From positions 1-64,000 of the forward strand of contig JAFUEB010000002.1 in assembly GCA_017464135.1 (NCBI GenBank): DNA of 64,000 nucleotides, written 5' to 3'. The stretch is from Candidatus Saccharimonadota bacterium (lineage in GTDB: Bacteria; Patescibacteriota; Saccharimonadia; Saccharimonadales; Saccharimonadaceae). The position numbers and the translations under genes were made by a program. The notes beneath the pieces were generated by a model, which saw only the letters and a program-made list of their open reading frames with translations, had not been told where the DNA came from and searched no databases. Positions 6,986 to 14,573 of this stretch are shown here, in pieces (positions within the stretch are counted from its first letter, which is position 1; every line of letters starts with the position of its first letter).

Positions 6986-8178
6986 TATAGCTCCTTTGCT
7001 TTATCCAGTTGCGGATCACGCATCGCATTAATATCTTCATACGAGCGCTCAACTTCAATGTCTGGAGTAATACCAGTCTTATTGATTGAACGTTCTTTTG
7101 GCGAATACCATTCTGCAATCGTTGACTTCAAAGTGCCACCGTCCGAAAGATTATACAGACCTTGCACTACGCCTTTACCGTAAGTCTTCTCACCGACGAT
7201 AGTTGCCAGTCCATAGTCCTGGAGTGCACCAGCCGTAATCTCCGCTGCCGAAGCGGTCGAACCATTTACGAGCACCACCGTCTTCATGCTTCTTAGAATT
7301 GCTTTGCCAGAAGATGTTTTCGTCTCAGTATTACCATAGTGTTTCGATTTTTGAATCACGACTGTCTGGTTGTCAACCCAAAGCGAAACTAAATCTGCCG
7401 CTGCGGATACATAGCCACCACCATTATTGCGAAGATCAAGAATCACCTTCGTAATATCACGCTTCAAGAACTCCTGCGCCATTGTCTGGACTTTTTTACC
7501 GGTGTCCTCGTCAAATCTCGTAATCGTAACAATTGCAGTCGAGCCATCATATTCTACATAGGCCGAAACATTATTAATTACTTCGCGCGTCAAGTCAAAC
7601 GATAATTCTTTACCGTTTCTAACTACAGTTACTTTCACCTTCGACCCAGTTTCGCCGCGGATTTTGAGAGCGACTTCGTCAGCCGTCAAACTCCAAACTT
7701 CTTCATCATCAACCTTAAAGATGATATCACCTGCTAGAATTCCGGCCTTACGAGCCGGGTTGTCTGGGAGCGTTCTTAAAACTCTCACATACCCATCGCG
7801 TACACCAACTTCTACACCAATGCCAGAACCAACATTACCATGCAAATCATCATAAAATTCCTTGCTGACTTCTGCGTTCATGTAAGTAGTATATGGATCA
7901 CCGAGCGCTTCAACTAAGCCCTTCTTTGCACCTTCAATAACATCGTTTTTATTAATATCACCATTAAAAGTCGTCGAAAGCTGATTATAAACTTCATTAA
8001 GTGGCGACCAGTCCATGTCAGAAGTCTTACGATTAGTAATACCAAGATATGGTGCAAAATCATTAAACCAAGTTTCCCAGTTCATCCCAACAAAAACACC
8101 GAGCACTGCCATTACGGCACCAATAATTATGGCGTTGCCAAGACTAGTCTTTTTCTCTCTCCACTCTATTTTCATCAT
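6985..8178 (-). CDS. S41 (CtpA/Prc-type) carboxyl-terminal processing protease
   Basis: 397 residues. A single N-terminal membrane helix at about 14-33 places the enzyme outside the membrane. A PDZ domain covers about 115-195 (GSGIGVEVG...AGILAGDIIFKVDDEEV). The catalytic Ser-Lys pair is in VNGSTASAAEI (Ser about 310) and GEKTYGKGVVQ (Lys335). Such enzymes trim or degrade exported proteins, often peptidoglycan hydrolases or their regulators. The gene directly follows the PcsB-like CHAP gene, a possible substrate. A TGCTATAAT element 6 bases upstream suggests an extra leaderless promoter inside the ftsEX operon. Confidence 0.93.
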   Translation of the reverse strand: MMKIEWREKKTSLGNAIIIGAVMAVLGVFVGMNWETWFNDFAPYLGITNRKTSDMDWSPLNEVYNQLSTTFNGDINKNDVIEGAKKGLVEALGDPYTTYMNAEVSKEFYDDLHGNVGSGIGVEVGVRDGYVRVLRTLPDNPARKAGILAGDIIFKVDDEEVWSLTADEVALKIRGETGSKVKVTVVRNGKELSFDLTREVINNVSAYVEYDGSTAIVTITRFDEDTGKKVQTMAQEFLKRDITKVILDLRNNGGGYVSAAADLVSLWVDNQTVVIQKSKHYGNTETKTSSGKAILRSMKTVVLVNGSTASAAEITAGALQDYGLATIVGEKTYGKGVVQGLYNLSDGGTLKSTIAEWYSPKERSINKTGITPDIEVERSYEDINAMRDPQLDKAKEL

Positions 8179-8184
8179 TATTTA

Positions 8185-8190
8185 ATTATA
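8185..8190 (-). promoter_or_regulatory. Extended -10 of the S41 protease gene
   Basis: Minus-strand TGCTATAAT, 6 bases before the ATG at 8178. Confidence 0.6.
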
Positions 8191-8212
8191 GCACAGCCAG
8201 TTTAAAATAACA

Positions 8213-9412
8213 TTAACGAACATGAATATAGTTATACTTACGAGCTTCTGACGCTGACAAAGTTTGCGCACCAAAATCACCCACGTGGTAAGAACCAGTT
8301 AATTTACCAGTAGACCACCAGTTGTTGTATTCTGTAATATTCACCGAACCATCGGCATTCACACTTTCTACCCAAAACACGTGGCCAGTACCATAATCGC
8401 CTGGGTTACCACTCTGACCAATCGAATAAGCGGATGGGTTATGATCTACTCTAAAGCCAGCGTTTCTTGCGCTTTGCGCCCAGCTCTTCGCGTTGCCCCA
8501 CCAAGCAATTGCCACGTTACCTGCCGTTGCTTCGTAGGCTTTCCAACCAGCATAGCTCGTACATTCACAGACATAACCACCAATGTATTGTCCGCCATAA
8601 ATCGTGTAGTATTGATCCATTTGGCCCGGGCAATTAGCTTGCCATGGATAAGTGTTAGCACCAGTATAAACTTGGCCTTGACCGAACATTTCTGGGTGCT
8701 CACGCTGATACTTTTCCTCAGCGGCAATCTTCTCAGCGAGTGCTTTCTTAGCCTGCTCTTCGTAAGCAGCAGCATCGTGTTCATACTTCACGACTAACGC
8801 TTGTTGTTCTGCACGAGCGGCCACGAGTTGGTTCTTCGATGCTTGTTGTTGCGCTAAGAGTTGTTCGACTCTGGCTTTATCCTCTTCGAGTTTAGCTTTC
8901 TGCTCTTTCACTTTTTCAGCTGTAGCAGAAATTTGCTGTTTCACCACTTCGTTTCTAGCCATCTTTTCAGAGAGGTCAGAGATTGAACTAGCCCCTGCCA
9001 GAATTGTAATCGGCTCAGCATCGCTTTCAAAATGCATATTGATGAGAAGTTCCGCGAGAGCATCTTGCTCTTCGGCTAGTTTCTCCTCGGTCTTCTTGAT
9101 TTGTTCTTTCAAATCTTCCACCTGGGCAGTCGTATCAGCAATCTGACGTTGCATCGAAGCAATCTGGGAATTCAATTCTAAAACCTTTAATTGGAACATG
9201 TTTGCCGAATTGCTCGCCGCAGCCGCATTCTTATTTGCCTGCGCTTCGCGCTCAGCCGCCGCCCGACATTCTGGGCTCTGGCTACAAGCTAGCGAAATGC
9301 CATCAACATCCTCTACAATCACAAAATCAGCAATTATTGGGGCAGCACAAAGAACAATCACGATCATACCCACAAGAATTTTTGTAATTTTTGTTTTAGA
9401 GACAGTTCTCAT
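8213..9412 (-). CDS. Secreted PcsB-like peptidoglycan hydrolase: coiled coil plus CHAP domain
   Basis: 399 residues. A signal peptide or membrane anchor at about 9-29 is followed by a long charged coiled coil (about 70-250) with the two-arm layout of PcsB/NlpC-type division hydrolases. A C-terminal CHAP domain (about 265-399) follows. The likely catalytic Cys284 is in CECTSYAGWK, His344 in TGHVFWVE and Glu361 in NITEYNN. CHAP enzymes cleave peptide bonds or the amide bond in peptidoglycan. Position right after ftsX matches the known FtsEX-PcsB activation system. A TGCTATAAT element lies 6 bases before the ATG. Confidence 0.92.
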   Translation of the reverse strand: MRTVSKTKITKILVGMIVIVLCAAPIIADFVIVEDVDGISLACSQSPECRAAAEREAQANKNAAAASNSANMFQLKVLELNSQIASMQRQIADTTAQVEDLKEQIKKTEEKLAEEQDALAELLINMHFESDAEPITILAGASSISDLSEKMARNEVVKQQISATAEKVKEQKAKLEEDKARVEQLLAQQQASKNQLVAARAEQQALVVKYEHDAAAYEEQAKKALAEKIAAEEKYQREHPEMFGQGQVYTGANTYPWQANCPGQMDQYYTIYGGQYIGGYVCECTSYAGWKAYEATAGNVAIAWWGNAKSWAQSARNAGFRVDHNPSAYSIGQSGNPGDYGTGHVFWVESVNADGSVNITEYNNWWSTGKLTGSYHVGDFGAQTLSASEARKYNYIHVR

Positions 9413-9418
9413 GCTTGC

Positions 9419-9424
9419 ATTATA
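9419..9424 (-). promoter_or_regulatory. Extended -10 of the PcsB-like gene
   Basis: Minus-strand TGCTATAAT, 6 bases before the ATG at 9412; this predicts a leaderless transcript in addition to readthrough from ftsEX. Confidence 0.6.
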
Positions 9425-9433
9425 GCATAAGCG

Positions 9434-10501
9434 TCAAGCTTTGTGAAGATACTTCGACACTGCTAAGCGAGATGAAACACGACCGATAATAATACCAAGT
9501 CCAATAAAGATTAAGAACATTAGCACTAACTTACTTGATTGGAGTATGCCTACGATCTCATCGACATTAATGCCGTATCCCGACAGTTTCGGTGCAAGCC
9601 ACATAAAACCAAAGTAACTAACTGATGCAGCAATGAGTCCAGCGAGCACGCCACAAATCTCCGCTTCCACTAGGAATGGCCCACGGATAAATCTTTTATC
9701 GGCACCCACGAGTTTCATCATGTAAATCTCTTCACGGCGTGAGAAAATCGCCATACGAATCGTACTAAAGATGATCAGAATTGAAATCACGAGAAACACC
9801 GCTGCGAGAATAATACCACCGGTCCTAGCAATTCTCGCCCAAGATGTAATCGTAGCAATTTCCACCTGGTTTACGTCATAAGTCGGTTGTTTTTCTTCAT
9901 CCACCAACTTTACAAACAATTCATTATTTTCGACAATGTATTTAATACTCTCGAGATTATCGACATTGTAAACCTTGACACGCATCGTCGCCTGCATCTT
10001 TGAAATCATCAAAGCCTTCATTTCATCATCGAGTACGTTGATGATTTCCTCGCTACCAGCATTCTCGGCCACGAATTTTTCGTATTCTTCTTTCGAATCC
10101 GCCGTCACGACACTCTTAGTATTGCTATCCGCCGAAATTATTTCGGTAAGTTCATCAAGGTTTTCACGCGTCGTTTCTGGCTTGAAATAAATCGTAATAT
10201 CAATTTTGTCGCGCATCATATCGGCAGTGTTAGTAAGAATCACGCTCGCGACTACCGTCACAAACAGAATAATGAGCGTAATCGACATTACTACGGTTGC
10301 TGCCGAAGATAGCCAAAAGTTTCTTGCAAAGCCCTTGGTGCCATATTTAATAATGCGACCTTCTTCGCGAAGCGGATGACGCCTGCGAGTTTTTCGCATG
10401 GCCTTTAAGCCGTTCTTTGCGGCTTTTTTCAGGCTTTTTGACTCTTTAATCTCGTCCTTTACCTTTGGTTCTTTAACTTTCTTTTCTTTATTTCCCACCA
10501 T
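9434..10501 (-). CDS. ftsX: Cell division ABC transporter permease FtsX
   Basis: 355 residues. Four membrane segments are visible: about 66-91, 236-258, 283-308 and 325-345. A large extracellular loop at about 92-230 is the part that contacts the hydrolase in FtsEX-PcsB systems. The FtsX-type RREEIYMMKLVGA segment follows TM2. The 60-residue, strongly basic N-terminal tail is longer than usual. Its ATG overlaps the ftsE stop (TAATG). FtsX does not transport a solute; it passes ATP-driven motion of FtsE to the wall hydrolase outside. Confidence 0.94.
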   Translation of the reverse strand: MVGNKEKKVKEPKVKDEIKESKSLKKAAKNGLKAMRKTRRRHPLREEGRIIKYGTKGFARNFWLSSAATVVMSITLIILFVTVVASVILTNTADMMRDKIDITIYFKPETTRENLDELTEIISADSNTKSVVTADSKEEYEKFVAENAGSEEIINVLDDEMKALMISKMQATMRVKVYNVDNLESIKYIVENNELFVKLVDEEKQPTYDVNQVEIATITSWARIARTGGIILAAVFLVISILIIFSTIRMAIFSRREEIYMMKLVGADKRFIRGPFLVEAEICGVLAGLIAASVSYFGFMWLAPKLSGYGINVDEIVGILQSSKLVLMFLIFIGLGIIIGRVSSRLAVSKYLHKA

Positions 10502-11274
10502 TATTGAATCACCCTTCTAGGTCTTTGTTTTAGTGCGTGTCCTGGTGCTTGCATCATATTTCTGGTTAGTTTCGGTCTTGGAGTTTCATCAAGTTTATAA
10601 ATACCACCGTTCTTCTGATCGGCCACAATCCTACCATCTTTCATCGTCACTACACGCTTCTGCAAAGTATTTACAATGTTTTCATTGTGCGTTGTCACCA
10701 GAATCGTCGTGCCAAAATCATTAATCTTCTTTAGAAGTTGAATGATTTCCTCAGTCGTCAGCTTATCGAGGTTCGCAGTCGGCTCATCTGCAATCAAAAT
10801 TTTTGGTTGCCTTGCGACCGAGCGCGCAATACCCACACGTTGCCTTTGACCACCAGAGAGTTGGGCTGGGAATTTCTTTGATTGTTCACTGAGATCTACC
10901 AGTTCGAGAACCTTCGGCACCGTCTTACGAATCTCCTTACCACTCATACCAGCAATCTCAAGTGCAAATGCCACATTTTCGTAAACAGTACGGCGCGGCA
11001 AAAGCTTAAAGTCCTGGAATACGACACCAAGGCGGCGACGATAACCCGGAATGTGGCGCTTTTTCACATAATCAAGATCAATTCCGCCAATAATAATCTT
11101 ACCAGAATCCGGCGTCTCCTCTTTGGTAATCATCTTCATGAGAGTCGACTTACCGGCGCCTGACTTACCTACTAAAAACACAAACTCGTTTGGCTCGATA
11201 TGGAGCGACACCGAATCAAGCGCTGGCTTATGATCGCCAGGATACGTCTTAGTTACGCTATCAAGCAAAATCAT
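10501..11274 (-). CDS. ftsE: Cell division ATPase FtsE
   Basis: 257 residues, an ABC ATPase. Walker A is VGKSGAGKST near residue 36, the Q-loop is VVFQDFKLLPRRTVYENV, the signature is LSGGQRQRVGIARS near 138, Walker B is ILIADEPTANLD near 160, and the switch His is in VTTHNENIV. An extra C-terminal tail of about 40 basic residues follows the nucleotide-binding domain. It pairs with FtsX in the next frame. A TGTTAATAT element lies 6 bases before the ATG, so this is the likely operon promoter with leaderless initiation. Confidence 0.96.
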   Translation of the reverse strand: MILLDSVTKTYPGDHKPALDSVSLHIEPNEFVFLVGKSGAGKSTLMKMITKEETPDSGKIIIGGIDLDYVKKRHIPGYRRRLGVVFQDFKLLPRRTVYENVAFALEIAGMSGKEIRKTVPKVLELVDLSEQSKKFPAQLSGGQRQRVGIARSVARQPKILIADEPTANLDKLTTEEIIQLLKKINDFGTTILVTTHNENIVNTLQKRVVTMKDGRIVADQKNGGIYKLDETPRPKLTRNMMQAPGHALKQRPRRVIQ

Positions 11275-11280
11275 AACTTG

Positions 11281-11286
11281 ATATTA
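11281..11286 (-). promoter_or_regulatory. Extended -10 of ftsEX
   Basis: Minus-strand TGTTAATAT; 6 bases separate the hexamer from the ftsE ATG at 11274. Confidence 0.5.
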
Positions 11287-11311
11287 ACATAAACGTTTTA
11301 TTTTTGCAATG

Positions 11312-13603
11312 TCAGCGAAACTCTAGGTGGAAGGTAATATTCTTTTCTTCTTTGCCTTCCGGTTGATAAATTCCGACCGGCGAAATCTCAGCTTCTGGAT
11401 ATTTTTCTCTTACTTCAGCCAGCACTTCGGCGTAAGTCTTCGTCGAAGTGACCGTCAAATCTTGCTTGTCTTTAATCTCGAAATCTTTCGCAACTAGTTT
11501 TGGCGACTCGAGTTCAAGAATCGCAAGTAAATCTAATTCAAAACCAGCCAAATAATCTGCTAATTTAAAACTGCGCTTCACGGCCGTCTTAAACTCGCCG
11601 ACCACACCAAGATACTGATTGCCAACCCAAACTTCTGCCGAGCGCTTTGGCTCAAATGGCAAGGCCTCTGCGGTCTTTGTCTTTAGTGGCTTAAAGGTCG
11701 CCTCGATATTTAGCTTTGCCAAATACTTTTCAACGAACAGTTTTGCTTTGTAATATGCGTCACCAGTGGTTTTGCGTTCCGCTAGTACGAGTGCGATGCT
11801 CATCTTCTCGGTCGGCACACCTTCTTCGTCCATGCCCCAGTCTTTGCGATAAATCTTATTCATTTCAAAGAGTGCAAACTTATCGAATGGGATCTTTTGA
11901 TTCATATGTGCTTTATCCAGCAAACTCGGAATCAATGACTGACGGACTAATTGTAATTCCGGACTAATCGAATTCACAATCTTGTATGAATTCTTCGTAT
12001 CAAGTCCAGCATTCTCAAGTAGCCTCTCGCTCACGAAGCTATAAGTTAGAACTTCATTTGCGCCAAATTCTTTTAAGGTTTTACGTGAGAAACTCTTCAA
12101 CTTGAATAGTTTACTTGGCGTAGCAGTACCATGCTTCGGCAGAACCGGCGCAATATTATCATAGCCAAGTAATCTACCGACTTCCTCAGTAATATCTTCC
12201 TTGATATGAATATCCGTGCGCCAGGCCGGAGCCGTCACTTTGAGATTCGCATCGCCAGACACTTCAAACGAAACATTCGTTAACGTCTTCTTAATCAAAT
12301 CATTTGAATAATCCGTACCAAGTAGACTATTAATCTCACTAGTCGCAATTTCTACCGCCGGCGTTTTCTCCGGTTTTGGATAACAATCCGACACAGCCGC
12401 TACCTTAAATCCGTCCTTCAACATCTCGGCACACTCGCCAGCCACGGTCAAAGTTTGGTAGGCTGGTTGGCCCTTCGTGAACCTAGTAATTGCTTCCGAG
12501 AAAATACCATGTGCCATCTGCGTTTTACGTAGATTAAACAAACTGAAGGTCGCGGATTCAATAATGATATTTTTCGTGTTCTCGTCAATCATCGTCGAAG
12601 CGCCGCCCATCGCACCGGCCAGTGCTACTGGTACGTTGTTACTCGTAATCACGATGTCATTTTCGTTTAATTCGATGTCTTTGCCGTCAAGCAAGGTCAG
12701 TTTCTCGCCATTCTTAGCAAGGCGCACAATAATCTTTGGTTCTTTCACGCCACCTACAGCCACAAACTTATCGTAGTCAAAAGCGTGTAGTGGCTGGCCA
12801 GTTAGAAGCATCAAATAATTCGTCGCGTCCACAATCGGGTCAATCGGGCGCATACCGGCTTTGGCAAGATAGGCATCCTGTAATGACAAATACTTCTTTT
12901 TAATCTCACCGTGCTTTTCGAGCACTACCGCCGTATAACGACCGCAAACATTTTCATCAACTTCAATCTTAATGTCGCCAGTAGTTTTTAGCTCAGTTTT
13001 CACTTCCGGCTCTTCGAATTTTTGGCCTAAAATCCCTGCAACTTCGCGAGCAAAGCCAATTAAACCAAATGTATCCGGGCGGTGCGTGAGAGACTTGTTC
13101 TCGATTTCGAGAATCTTGTCGTCAAGCTCAAAGATGTCCGCAAATTTGTCACCTGGCTTTGCCATTTCTGGATCGATTTCCGCAATACCGTCATGTAAAT
13201 CACCAAGATCAAGTTCATCCGGCGCCGCCAGCATACCGTGCGAATCATATTTACCAAGCATCTTGCGCGTACCAATTACAAATGGCGCATCTTCATGTAC
13301 GCTAGCTGGTACGGTTGCACCTGGTGCAATCCAAGCCGCGAGCATCCCCTCACGTACGTTTGGCGCACCACAGAGTACTTGCGTCAGCTCCGCGGAGCCA
13401 TCATTCACCATACAAAGCGTTAAATGTGTACCTTCGATTTTTTCCGCCGTCTCGACGCGCACAATTTTAATACCATCATATTTGTGCGATTCATCTACAA
13501 CGCCCTCAACTTCTACGAGTCTCGCGCCAATCAAACGAATTAATTCCTCATCAGAAACCGGAATTTTAACATATTTTTTAAGCCAATTTAGTGAAATTAA
13601 CAT
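11312..13603 (-). CDS. pheT: Phenylalanyl-tRNA synthetase beta subunit
   Basis: 763 residues, the full bacterial form. The N-terminal part carries the EMAP/OB tRNA-binding domain (about 40-150, with LTQVLCGAPNVREG). B3/B4 editing and B5 domains follow, then a catalytic-like core (SYSFVSERLLENAG region). The C-terminal ferredoxin-like anticodon-binding domain ends in FHLEFR. It forms an alpha2-beta2 enzyme with PheS. ATG follows the pheS stop codon with no gap (TAAATG). Confidence 0.96.
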   Translation of the reverse strand: MLISLNWLKKYVKIPVSDEELIRLIGARLVEVEGVVDESHKYDGIKIVRVETAEKIEGTHLTLCMVNDGSAELTQVLCGAPNVREGMLAAWIAPGATVPASVHEDAPFVIGTRKMLGKYDSHGMLAAPDELDLGDLHDGIAEIDPEMAKPGDKFADIFELDDKILEIENKSLTHRPDTFGLIGFAREVAGILGQKFEEPEVKTELKTTGDIKIEVDENVCGRYTAVVLEKHGEIKKKYLSLQDAYLAKAGMRPIDPIVDATNYLMLLTGQPLHAFDYDKFVAVGGVKEPKIIVRLAKNGEKLTLLDGKDIELNENDIVITSNNVPVALAGAMGGASTMIDENTKNIIIESATFSLFNLRKTQMAHGIFSEAITRFTKGQPAYQTLTVAGECAEMLKDGFKVAAVSDCYPKPEKTPAVEIATSEINSLLGTDYSNDLIKKTLTNVSFEVSGDANLKVTAPAWRTDIHIKEDITEEVGRLLGYDNIAPVLPKHGTATPSKLFKLKSFSRKTLKEFGANEVLTYSFVSERLLENAGLDTKNSYKIVNSISPELQLVRQSLIPSLLDKAHMNQKIPFDKFALFEMNKIYRKDWGMDEEGVPTEKMSIALVLAERKTTGDAYYKAKLFVEKYLAKLNIEATFKPLKTKTAEALPFEPKRSAEVWVGNQYLGVVGEFKTAVKRSFKLADYLAGFELDLLAILELESPKLVAKDFEIKDKQDLTVTSTKTYAEVLAEVREKYPEAEISPVGIYQPEGKEEKNITFHLEFR

Positions 13604-14560
13604 TTAAAACTCCTTCAAAAAATTAAGGTTACCAGATTCAAAATGGCGCACGTCTTTCAGCCCATACCGGAGCATCACCAGGCGGTCAATACCGCCACCC
13701 CATGCGAAGCCGTGATATTTCGTCGGATCAATGCCAGCCATCTTTAATACATTCGGATGAATCATGCCACATCCCAACATTTCGAGGAAATCACCTTTTT
13801 TGCCACCCAGTGACTTCGGTTTTTCAATCATAAATTCGAGTGATGGTTCCGTAAATGGGAAGTAGCCCGGCTGGGTGCGAATGTTGAGTTTCTGCTCGTA
13901 ATACTTCTCGAAGAATTCACGCAAGATTCCAAGCATGTTACCAAGCGTACAATCTTTCGACACAAACACGCCCTCACATTGATAGAACGTATGCTCATGC
14001 GTTGCATCAACATCTTCATTACGATACACACGACCTGGCACCACCACGGCGATGTCTTTCCCTTCGTCCAAATTGTGTTTGTAGGCCTTAAGCACGCGAT
14101 GTTGCATCGTGGAAGTATGGGCTGGCGGGATCAGACCTTCTTCCGTACGGAAGGTGTCATAACCATCGCGAGCCGGATGCTCTTTCGCGAAATTGAGGCT
14201 ATCAAACATATGGAACTCATCATCAAGTTGGCGGGATTCGACCACGTCAAAACCCATGAGTTGGTAGATTTCGGTGACACGATCAAGCTCAGTCATCAGT
14301 GGATGTTCAGAACCCTCAAAGACAGAATAGACTTCTGGCAAAGGCTCATTCACAGAACAAGGCGCCGTAATATCTAGTGGTACCACGTCCGCTTCTAGCA
14401 AAGCTCCTTCGGCCTGCTTAATCTTTTCCAAAATCGCATTTTTCTTTACGTTTAGTTCTCGACCAAATTCACCACGCTTTTCTGGTGGTACATCTTTAAT
14501 TTTTGCGTATTCGCTATTTAAGCTTTTCAGCTCAAGCTTTAATCTCTCCAACTCTTCCAT
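13604..14560 (-). CDS. pheS: Phenylalanyl-tRNA synthetase alpha subunit
   Basis: 318 residues, slightly short because the N-terminal coiled coil is brief. Class II motifs are seen: motif 2 in GRVYRNEDVDATHEHTFYQC near 180 and motif 3 in FAWGGGIDRLVMLRYG near 290. PAHTSTMQHRVLK matches the phenylalanine-pocket region. It carries the aminoacylation site for tRNA-Phe. A TATAAT element lies 7 bases before the ATG and no Shine-Dalgarno sequence is seen. Confidence 0.96.
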   Translation of the reverse strand: MEELERLKLELKSLNSEYAKIKDVPPEKRGEFGRELNVKKNAILEKIKQAEGALLEADVVPLDITAPCSVNEPLPEVYSVFEGSEHPLMTELDRVTEIYQLMGFDVVESRQLDDEFHMFDSLNFAKEHPARDGYDTFRTEEGLIPPAHTSTMQHRVLKAYKHNLDEGKDIAVVVPGRVYRNEDVDATHEHTFYQCEGVFVSKDCTLGNMLGILREFFEKYYEQKLNIRTQPGYFPFTEPSLEFMIEKPKSLGGKKGDFLEMLGCGMIHPNVLKMAGIDPTKYHGFAWGGGIDRLVMLRYGLKDVRHFESGNLNFLKEF

Positions 14561-14567
14561 ATATTAT

Positions 14568-14573
14568 ATTATA
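14568..14573 (-). promoter_or_regulatory. -10 element of pheST
   Basis: Minus-strand TATAAT, 7 bases before the ATG at 14560. It touches the stop codon of the upstream 997-aa gene (14569). Confidence 0.55.

Noticed and set aside
12972-13607. 211-codon plus-strand frame inside pheT
   Set aside because: Ser/Pro-rich antisense of a conserved gene; no start signal.
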